Assembly: GCA_038373865.1 (NCBI GenBank)
Contig: JAXGGA010003424.1
Location: 38,880 to 102,879 of the forward strand
Source: Uloborus plumipes
Taxonomy: Eukaryota; Arthropoda; Arachnida; Araneae; Uloboridae
Direction of reading: 5' to 3'
Length of the DNA: 64,000 nucleotides
Positions 55,853 to 64,000 of the stretch are shown piece by piece. The position numbers and the translations under genes were made by a program. Every line of letters begins with the position of its first letter. Position 1 is the stretch's first letter. Under the pieces are notes generated by a model. The model worked only from the letters and a program-made list of their open reading frames with translations. It searched no databases and was not told where the DNA came from.

Positions 55853-57179
55853 CCCACTGAAGGTCGTTGGTTTTCAATAAAATTAGTTTTAAAAGTTTTA
55901 CATTTGTTTCCACAAAATTCCAAAAAACAAGACCCAGGCAAAAAATTCTGGATAGACAGACCCCTGTACATACATATGAAGTTTTTAGTATCAAAAAATG
56001 CAATCCATTTTTTAAATTTTTGCAGAAGAGACGAAGCATTTCAAGTCCCCAAATCCCGTCTTTGATACGCCACTGAGTGACGGTGTAAAAAAAAGCTATA
56101 TTGAGCTGATTTTGAAGTGCATCAGCTTTTTAACAACGATTTTCGACTGCATTGAGAGAATTTTTTTTCAACTTGTTTATTGGTGTGATAGTATGGACAA
56201 AAAAGTATCAAATAATTAGAAAAAAAAAACTTGAAAACTATTGAAAATTCATGCACTGAGCTGGTTTTAATACAAAACGCCTGCATATGTATGTATGTAT
56301 ATGTGTATGCTTAGTTAAAAAAAGACCCCCGACCCCTTTGAAAAATCTCTGGCCATGCCTCTAAGTAAACTTCTTCAAAAGGATTACATTGACAAATTGA
56401 AAGCTAACCAACCGTAAGAAAGAAAATTTCCTAAAAGTTAAATTTGCAGCGTACAAATCAACTTTTCATAATCAAGAACTGCAACCTAGCTTTAGAAGAT
56501 TCTTTAAGGTAAAGAATCTTTAAAAAATACGGTCTGAAATATAAATCTTTGATGCGGAAAAAATCAAAGTGAAACTTTAAGGCAATGAAGTTGATTGATC
56601 AGAGAAGTCAAAAATAAAAACATATGCAGAAATACATAGATTTTTCTACTGCTAATTAATTTTGAAATGGGAAAATTTAGAGGACTACTAATTGACAAGC
56701 ATGCACATATTGGCCAATGAGTTATAAACCGTAGATTAATGTTTTATTCGACCTCCTTTTGGATAGGCAACAGCCCCTGCTCATGGCAGCATCAATTTTA
56801 CAAGGTTTTTTAGTGGGCAAGGGCAATGTCATTCTTTTTAATGTTTCCATCACTTTTTAACTCGTACATTGAACTCATTCATACGAAGGACTTTCTTCAT
56901 TTTAAAAGTTGCAGGTGATCTCTTTGAAAGAGTCGTTCAAATATATTGAAAATGTTTCTTTGGATCAATAATATTCTTTTTAGGAAAAACAAACAAAATT
57001 ACCTAAAAGCTAGAAAATATTTTAGAAAAAAATTCAGCTAAAAAATATTTAATTTAAGTTTAGTTGTGTAAAGCACCAAATCATTTACCATTCAAAGGAA
57101 TGGCCGTTCATTTTTCTAAATATCCTACTGCACTGTAAATTTTAACCAGTCAGTTTTTTAGACTTGTTCATTCATGAAC
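55853..57179. other. Unassigned AT-rich region
   Basis: No exon with both splice sites was identified. Short TATGTATG microsatellite at about 56286. The missing downstream Diversin exons (minus strand) were looked for here without success. Confidence 0.3.
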
Positions 57180-57640
57180 AACTTTATTCTAGAATGAATT
57201 GGTGTCCAGAGAATACCTTGCAATATTGCAGATTTTAAGATCCAATAAATTACAAAGCACGGGAAATGGCTACCCGAATCAGCCTTTCCAACATGTCCCA
57301 AACACTTTCTACTGGCATAAGACTCGAGCTCTGCACTTGCCAGGGAAGGCATTGGAAAGTAGAGTAATGTTCACTAAACTAAGTATTAACAATTCTGCCA
57401 CAATGTATGGTAGTTTTACCCTCCATGAAGTATGTCTCCTCTGGAGTAAAAGGAGTAAACATGTAACATTGCAGGATGCACTTAACAAGCCTATCTGTCC
57501 AGGTATTACAAGGCTTTCTGTTTATACCTTTAAAAGTACCAGAGACAATGAGTGTGGGTTCTGTTTCCAACTTTTGAAAACATTTGATATAGCTGCCTTT
57601 GAGAATCCAACAAGTTTTCAAGTTCTTAAAATTGGTTTCT
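57180..57640 (-). pseudogene. Tc1/mariner-type transposase remnant
   Basis: In broken minus-strand frames the sequence shows the C-terminal transposase signature: LPWQ followed by a degenerate SPDLNP-like stretch and PVESVWDMLERLIRVAISR (about 57310-57250). Upstream, VKLPYIVAEL and LVKCILQCYMFTPFTPEE correspond roughly to the preceding catalytic domain. Several stops and shifts interrupt it, so it is a fossil. The plus-strand frame of 148 codons over the same bases is a shadow. Orientation is the same as the ankyrin gene, downstream of its last found exon. Confidence 0.55.
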
Positions 57641-58628
57641 GCTAAATGGGCGGCAACAATAAAACTGTTAACAAACAGAAAAAATCAAGCCTTTTTTTTT
57701 TTCAAATTCAACTGCCTTTATCAAGAAATGCACCCACAAATCTTACTGAAACCAGCATTCTGAAGGAATGTCCTCCACGTCATAAACAGATTTTACACAC
57801 TTTCCCATTGGCATGCATTTAATTAGAAATCTCATAGATTTATAATTCAATGGCCAATGTATATTGTTTCAAAAATGCTTTTTAAAAATAAAAAAATATT
57901 TATAAGAAGAATCACCTTCACTTTGAAATAATCCTGTATTTTTTCCATAAATGCATGAAATAAAAATTTTAAAGTTAGAATAAAAAAGGGAAGGATTACA
58001 TTACAGGTTATTAAATTTTTCTAAAAAGGCACAGCTGATAATCATGTGATACAAACTAAATATTAATGAAAAATAGAAACTTTCTTTCTGCTTATATTCA
58101 TTGTGCAGAGCCTTAAATAAATGATAAGAGTGTCTATTACAATTTGAAATAATTGTGACACTGATAATTAAGAAAAAAACATTCCTGATATAGTTAAGTT
58201 AAATTTTCACTATTGATGAGCCTGATAGTATTTCAATATCAACTACTAGAATGTAAAAAAGAATGTACTTGCTTTCTTCTACTGTTCATGAATAATATAA
58301 AATCATTAGTTTCGGTTTTCATCCGCTTCTATTTATTTGCAATATTAGTTTCAAATAAGTTAATGATAAATGGGTAACCTTTTGGACAATGCATTACCAT
58401 AAATGCAAAAAGTATCCATTTTGGTTCATTTGTTGGGGGTCTATGAGAGACAACACATTTATTCAAATAAAGTACATTTGGTGATGTTAATTATATTTTC
58501 CAAGTAGAGCTGTCCCCCAAGGTTAAACTCCCCAATCTGCAGGGCTTTAAAACAAATCTAAACCAACAATGATGTAAAATTGTAAACAAAAAATGTGCTT
58601 TTATGGATATCAGGAAGCAAACACTCAC
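57641..58628. other. Intron-like region after the last ankyrin exon
   Basis: AT-rich with no convincing exon. It should lie in the next intron of the ankyrin gene, whose following repeat would be on the minus strand to the left. Confidence 0.35.
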
Positions 58629-58727
58629 TTTGTTAGTTTCGTTAACATTGCAGAAAGCACTGATGAGAATCCGAAGTACTCCAGCATGACCATATCTTGC
58701 ACTTGTGTGCAGAGGTGTGTCTCCATA
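58629..58727 (-). CDS. ANKRD6: Diversin/Diego (ANKRD6)-like gene, ankyrin exon 4 of those visible
   Basis: Acceptor TTTGGTTGCAG (58728) and donor AAA|GTGAGT (58628) bound 99 nt, phase 0 at both ends, encoding exactly one 33-residue ankyrin repeat. It reads YGDTPLHTSARYGHAGVLR, then ILISAFCNVNETNK. TPLH and the GHAGVLRIL helix are canonical. The ISAFCNV stretch is close to the corresponding Diversin repeat as I remember it. Ankyrin repeats of this protein bind partners in Wnt/planar cell polarity signalling at the cell cortex (known for the family, not shown here). Confidence 0.8.
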
Positions 58728-58817
58728 CTGCAACCAAATGAATATAACACAAATTATAATGTTTGGAAACTTAAAAGATTTAAGAATAAATTTGAGTGAA
58801 AACAAAATCATACTTAC

Positions 58818-58916
58818 GCTGTTTCTTATGTCAGGTTTGCAAGCTGCAAGGAGCAGAGTTCTGCAACATTGGTTGTGACCTCTTTGGCAACACAAATGAA
58901 GTGGTGTAAAGCCACC
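58818..58916 (-). CDS. ANKRD6: Diversin/Diego-like gene, ankyrin exon 3
   Basis: Acceptor TTTGTTTATTAG (58917) and donor AGC|GTAAGT (58817) bound 99 nt, phase 0, encoding GGFTPLHLCCQRGHNQCCR and TLLLAACKPDIRNS. One ankyrin repeat with TPLH; the second-helix LLLAA matches the fold. Only 90 bp of intron separates it from the next exon, the tightest spacing in the gene. The TLLLAACKPDIRN segment fits the Diversin repeat that precedes the AFC repeat. Confidence 0.8.
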
Positions 58917-59121
58917 CTAATAAACAAAATATCATTGTTTGTAATTTTGAATAGCTTAAAAACAAAACGCGCGTTTTAAAAGTGCCTTAGAATTTCAACA
59001 TTCAAAAATGATAAATGATTATTATGTCTTGTTAATTAATATCATGTAAAAAAGAAGTAGCTTGACAACTCTTTTGTTTGTCTTTCATGTTCTGCTTATT
59101 TTTTTTTCTTTCTATTTTTAT

Positions 59122-60030
59122 CCTACACCCCTCTGTGTTCTTTCTGCCATTAAGAGACGAGCAGCCCAATAATAGGAAAAAGTAGAAAAATGAGAGTAAA
59201 ATTTAGCATTCATAGAACTGTAATTTATAAACTTGAAAATAATGAGGCAGTTCCTGAGATGATCACAGTCCAACTAACCCTGGCGACAGAGAAACACAGG
59301 ACAAATCCGTCACTCCAATTCCATGCAGGAGTTTCTATAAATAGTCATGTCCAGCCATTGCACAAAAAAAAAGTCACATCAACAGATTGAGGAATGGAAT
59401 AGGGGATTTTAGAACTTTATTGAGTCGGATATGCAACTTTCTACCCACAGTTACTCCATTATGTAAAAAAAAATCTGTCATTTTTAAGTTGTTATAAACA
59501 ATTCATTTAATATTGCACAGAAATTGAAGAGAAGCCAGTTAGGTCACAGGAGTACCAGCATTAGCAAGTTGATATTCTTGCTCATTTCCAAAAATGTCAC
59601 TCTGACTCGGAATCTATCGGAAAGCAGCACTTTCCCTAGTTTTCTTAAGTTCAAACAGTTTCATTCTATAAGAGTGAACAAGAGTATTCTCACTATATAC
59701 TTTGGATTTGTAAGTGGCAAAATAGCTGCAAGTAAATCAAAAAGAAAAAAAAATTGTGGTTAGGACTGTGTTTCAAATTATCAATTGCAAATGATATAGC
59801 CACTACCTCTCTCTCAAATTTCACAATGCTTCCCACTTTCCTAACATTGAAAGTACTAGAATATGCTCCAGCACCAGAATTTATTATTGCATCTCCAGCC
59901 AAACCATTTGTGTACACATGAAACCAATTTTCAGGAGGGTACCTATTATGCATAGCAGTGGAAGCTGCACTTTTTAATTCACTTAGTAAACACGGCTGTA
60001 TATTTACACTCCAAATTAGGACTGGGTGGC
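59122..60030 (-). pseudogene. LINE fossil: RNase H and C-terminal end of a non-LTR retrotransposon
   Basis: Minus-strand frame at about 59953-59755 reads YPPENWFHVYTNGLAGDAI, then NSGAGAYSSTF and REVVAISFAIDNL. This is the arrangement of the RNase H domain of jockey-like LINEs, with the first catalytic Asp of YTDGS replaced by Asn. Further down are a GNEQANMLANAGT-like trace and, at about 59172-59128, YWAARLLMAERTQRGVG, which resembles the extreme C-terminus of such polyproteins. Stops and frameshifts abound. It is inserted in the intron between ankyrin exons 2 and 3. Confidence 0.6.
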
Positions 60031-61687
60031 TTTCCTGTAGTCTTTACAATGATACAGCTTAATAATTAAAACTTTAAAACTTTCATTTTTCTCAACTTTA
60101 ATGCAAATTATGCATGTGCAACACTCATATATTCATAGACTTTATTGGATATGTTATTGCTCAGATTTATGAGTAATAAAAAAGAAATTAAACATTAGAA
60201 ACTATCACAACTTTTCTGATGACAATTATGATATTGAGAGGTGGAATATTATTTTTAATAAGTTAACTTTTGACCAGAGGGCATTACAAATTTGTACTTT
60301 AATTAATACAATAAGTCCATTTCTTCCAAAATTCAAATTTTACTGAGTAATTTTAAATGACATAGTTACTTAATCTGGTTTCACATCTGTTTTATAATTA
60401 TGACTACTTTAGTCTACCCAGGAGAAAACCGTGAACAGTAAAAAAAAAGTAATATAGGGTCAGGTGAGGTAAAGTGGTCATGAAATCTAGGTTTTTCAAA
60501 TTAAGTGGGTAGTTTATATACATATTTTTTTTCTTCTATCAATTGTCATTTTACATTGAGTTAAAAAAGAACATATTGCATCGAATTTCAGTAAGGAAAT
60601 ATTGATGTCAGACAGTCTAATAACACTTTCTTTTACATATGTATATGCATTTGGGTTCTACAGAAGTAATTTACATGTTTCATATCAAACACATTTTTCA
60701 ATATTACCATCATGCATTTATTGATGTGTATGAATATACTCATGTGTGCTTTATAATTTGAGAGCCACAATTTTATCAGATTGCATCATATCAGAGTTTG
60801 AATTGTATACATATATTTGAATGTACATATTTGAATGCCTATTGTTCTGACATTCACAAACGAAATTATCCTCTTTGGTATTCATGTATTTCTTAAAAAA
60901 ATGGCTTCTTCTGGATTGTAGATTGTGGAAAGTGAATGCAGAAAAGCATAAATTCATAATACACAGAACTTGAATTATAGCATTTGATTCCTTCAATCCA
61001 CAATATTAAATAAGCAGCAATACCATGTCACTGTACCTGGCGTCAGTTTTGCAAAAAATACCAGTAAAACATTTGCATTTAATTACCACATCACATTTGA
61101 CATTCTAGTGCTTTAAATATACTAAGATGAGTTTTACAAATATGTTCAATTTATCTGCAAAATTTCTAAATTAGTCAAACTCATTTATAGCTAGTCAAAG
61201 GGACCAAATAAAACCAAATAGCTGTAATTTTGTTGTAAAAAGTTAAATAATACAGATTACAGAAGAATATAGATTATAGAACAGAAGAATATAGATTTGA
61301 CCTTAAGGAAATTGAAGCTGTTACATGACAATCATAAATTGGCTACATACAGCTTTGGTATAAATGGGTGCAACTTTATAACATCATAAAAACATAGCAA
61401 TATGTATTTTAAAATTTCAACATCAAAACACGTATGTCTAGAAAGATTTTTACAATCAACAACATTCAAAATAATACTTAATGTTTTCAATATTATTACT
61501 GCAAGTACACCAGTTCTTGATTTGAATTTTTCTTTCTACGTAAGAAGATAGTGGTGTATCATTTTCAATATTTTTTTTTTTTTATTTTAGAATTAAAGAA
61601 GAAAATGAGATGGCATAAAAAAAACTTTAGCCTTAAAAACTTTCCACACACATCAGCTAAATCTGCAGAATTTTCAAAGGTACTTAC
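60031..61687. other. Intron of the Diversin-like gene
   Basis: AT-rich. One solo MITE-like end (AGGGTCAGGTGAGGTAAAG at about 60459). No additional exon is expected, because the ankyrin repeats on either side are consecutive. Confidence 0.4.
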
Positions 61688-61786
61688 ATGATTTTTGATG
61701 TAAAGGTTTGCATTGTATTTACATAAAAGTTGAAGGGTGCGACTAAAACCTTTCCAAGCAGTTTCGTGTAAAGCTGTATTACCATG
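61688..61786 (-). CDS. ANKRD6: Diversin/Diego-like gene, ankyrin exon 2
   Basis: Acceptor TTTTTACTTAG (61787) and donor CAT|GTAAGT (61687) bound 99 nt, phase 0. It encodes HGNTALHETAWKGFSRTLQ, then LLCKYNANLYIKNH. GNTALHE.AW.GFS is very close to the Diversin repeat in this position, which is the best single identification in the gene. The intron to exon 3 (2.8 kb) contains a LINE fossil on the same strand. Confidence 0.85.
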
Positions 61787-62478
61787 CTAAGTAAAAATAA
61801 GAAAAAGTTAAAACACATGAAAAAAATTTTAAAACTTATAAAACATATTTAAACTACTATAACAAATACATTGTTTAAAACACTTTTTTTTTATTTGTAT
61901 CAAAATTCAAAAGCAAAAATGGAGGAAGTTCAGTTTAAGGTTTTAAGCCCATAAGCGTAAAAAAAAGCAAACACCCTTTTTAATTAAAACTTTAAAAATA
62001 TGATTAATTGAAGACAACTTGACAGTTGATTTATATCTTTAAAATGTTTCATTAATACCCAACTGTGCATGTTGCAAGTTAAAGAACTATGATAGTTTTG
62101 AGGGAAACAAAAAGTAAAAGCATCTTCCAAAATCATTGAAAGAGTAAAGAATTTTGTAACTTATGGCCAACTATTTAATTGTCTTTTTTGCTCAAAATTA
62201 TTTTTTATGTAAAATATCATACAAATACAAGAACAAAACCCACTAGCAGATGCAAAATAGTACCCTACCATTATGGAATTAAACCCTTTTGTGTCCAGTG
62301 TTGAACTCAATCCAACATTTAAAATTTGCTGTTGTGGTTGTACGTCAGGTAGTGTACAACATGCGTTTAAACTGCTACATAATTTTTGCAGACTCTAAAC
62401 ATAATCCCAAGATACTAGTACAACTAATGATATTCTCCAGTTACATTTTAAAATCCGTTCGGATATTGGAGTTTAAAC

Positions 62479-62480
<2 letters not shown>

Positions 62481-62522
<42 letters not shown>
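62481..62522. repeat. (TA)n(TG)n microsatellite
   Basis: About 20 bp of TA units followed by about 22 bp of TG units, directly left of a Tigger-type MITE. Confidence 0.95.
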
Positions 62523-62532
62523 ATTATAGATA

Positions 62533-62708
62533 CAGCCGACGCTCGATATAACGACCGTCTCCGTCCTACAGATAACGGTCTTTTTAACGAGTGGTCGCTA
62601 TAAGAGGTAGAACATAGAGTATATTGGGATACAGTTGGGGGCTTTCTCACTGGTCGTTATATTAGGATGGTCTTTACAACATGTGGTCGTTATAACAAGC
62701 ATCGAATG
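62533..62708. mobile_element. Tigger-type MITE
   Basis: Left CAGCCGACGCTCGATATAAC and right GTTATAACAAGCATCGAATG are imperfect inverted repeats flanked by TA. Four ATAACG(A)CC/GGTCGTTAT units lie inside. A microsatellite borders each end. Confidence 0.65.
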
Positions 62709-62745
62709 TATGTATGTATGTATGTATATATATATATATATACAT
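62705..62745. repeat. (TGTA)n(TA)n microsatellite
   Basis: Four TGTA units followed by about nine TA units immediately right of the MITE. Confidence 0.9.
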
Positions 62746-63764
62746 ATTTAAAAAATAATTTGGTTACAGTGGTTTCATACAAAAGTTAGCTTTCAGATTG
62801 CCTAAAAATGCTTTTTAAAAACAGTTTTAAAAATTTTCTAGAGGAAGATCCCCTTCTTGTTGCGGATAGGAGGTTTCCATACCCCCTTGTTAGTGCCTGA
62901 TACACAATTTTGAAAATTCAATGCACATATCTGTGTTTTCCTGAATTGTAGATATTTGTGTTTCATGTATTTTGATTTTTCTACAATTTTATCAGAGTGA
63001 TTTGTGTTACTGAAAGATTTTTCAAATTGTTCTTTCACTACTTTCAAACTACTTTTAAAAAAAGGGATCACAGTAATTTCAACAAGATTATCTCATCCCC
63101 CCCCCCCCCCAGAAAATTTATTTTTGATAAATGTACTAAAATTCTTCAAGGACTACAATTCAGGAGATTAGCTAGGATTCCTACATGTCTCCTTGGAAAT
63201 TGTCTAGGTCGGACAGACATACACTAACAGAAAATTCCCAAGATCCCAATATGATAATGCAAACATGTTGTTAATCAGATATCAAGGACGAAACAATTTC
63301 ACTGAGCTCAAAACATACTCTTGATACAACAATGAAATGAGATATTCTTTTTTGTGTTCTGTTTTCGTTGTACTTAAAAAAGGTTTTGAGGTCAAAACAT
63401 TTTTGCTTGGTTCTGATCGCTAAACAGCAACAAAAGTATACAACAAAATTGAGTATTTTTGCACAGAAGTCAGATTATTTAAAAATTTATGTTAACTTAA
63501 TTCATTGTCCAAAAATGTATGTACTTAATAAGTATCATGAAAATAATTTTGATATTACTCTATATTACATGTTTTTCAGCATCTTTGTCTAAAGTTTCTT
63601 CAAAAAAAAATAATTTTCTTCTCACCCAAATGAGAATACACAACAACTAAACAGTTTTTTGCTTAATTATATTGATATTTGCATATTATTTCAACAATAA
63701 TAATGATACTGAAACTTAAAATCATTACATTACAGTGTTAATAGTGAAAGGAAAAACGGCTAAC

Positions 63765-63866
63765 CAGATCATCTTGTGTATCCACGTGACACCCACGTTT
63801 CAAAAGTAGTTTCACGACTTCTTCATGACCTTCAGTTGCAGCCTGATGTAGGGCACTGTATCCAGA
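63765..63866 (-). CDS. ANKRD6: Diversin/Diego-like gene, ankyrin exon 1 of those visible
   Basis: Acceptor TTTAACTTTTTAG (63867) and donor CTG|GTTAGC (63764) bound 102 nt, phase 0. It encodes SGYSALHQAATEGHEEVVK and LLLKRGCHVDTQDDL. The repeat is one residue longer than 33, so the next repeat starts with HGNTALH in register. The donor GTTAGC is weaker than the others. Upstream exons (N-terminal repeats and start) lie beyond the right edge. Confidence 0.8.
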
Positions 63867-64000
63867 CTAAAAAGTTAAATATCATTTGTTATTTGTTTAG
63901 TAATTGTACTACAACTTATTATTATACATATTAAAAGCAATTCTATAAAACTAAAAACAATAAATTTACAGATTAATTTCAGAAAGTAGCATAAAGAGAT

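Larger units (their letters stand above)
61787..63764. other. Intron of the Diversin-like gene with microsatellites
   Basis: Contains (TA)n(TG)n at about 62481-62522, a Tigger-type MITE at 62533-62708 and (TGTA)n(TA)n at about 62705-62745. A C-run is at 63097-63110. No exon expected or seen. Confidence 0.5.

Noticed and set aside
57199..57645. 148-codon plus-strand ORF
   Set aside because: The minus strand of the same bases carries the Tc1-type transposase signature; the plus frame is a shadow.
1..64000. CRISPR arrays, prokaryotic operons or phage-like modules
   Set aside because: No regularly spaced direct repeats with unique spacers and no dense short-spaced ORFs. The window is eukaryotic in character.

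Overview
The window looks like arthropod nuclear DNA, most likely from a chelicerate such as a spider. It is AT-rich, its genes are split by introns of several kilobases, and DNA transposon remnants cover much of it. The placement rests on the Gly/Tyr/Gln/Cys-rich secreted proteins, on the repeat families and on overall texture; no sequence search was possible.

Three gene assemblies can be supported. (1) Two paralogous minus-strand genes encode small secreted proteins made almost entirely of glycine-rich repeats with Tyr, Gln and Cys. Gene A has its signal exon at 13841-13881 and repeat exon at 7089-7845; gene B has its signal exon at 31874-31914 and repeat exon at 26645-27143. They share a near-identical signal-peptide exon, a phase-2 intron, a TATA box about 50 bp before the ATG and about 120 bp of similar upstream sequence, but their repeats have diverged. 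(2) At the right end, four consecutive minus-strand exons (63866 down to 58629) each encode one ankyrin repeat and match the repeat order of Diversin/Diego (ANKRD6), a planar cell polarity and Wnt-pathway protein. The gene runs out of the window on its 5' side and its 3' exons were not found. (3) A plus-strand gene of unknown identity has a first coding exon at 45816-45904, possibly with a non-coding exon ending at 44388.

Most of the rest is nested mobile DNA. There are three Helitron-like copies (979-6494, 10422-12234, 22736-24481). Many hAT-type elements carry 8-bp target duplications. piggyBac-type elements end in TTAA, and Tigger/Tc1-type elements are flanked by TA. A tRNA-derived SINE has a 10-bp target duplication. 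Three nests are resolved to several levels (979-6494, 32829-37836, 38347-43846). Transposon-protein fossils include a frameshifted ORF between arms of about 940 bp (46694-50812), a Tc1-like transposase remnant (57180-57640) and a LINE RNase H/3' end remnant (59122-60030).

The most interesting items are the two paralogous glycine/cysteine-rich genes with their shared promoter and a shared intronic block, and the one-repeat-per-exon Diversin homologue.
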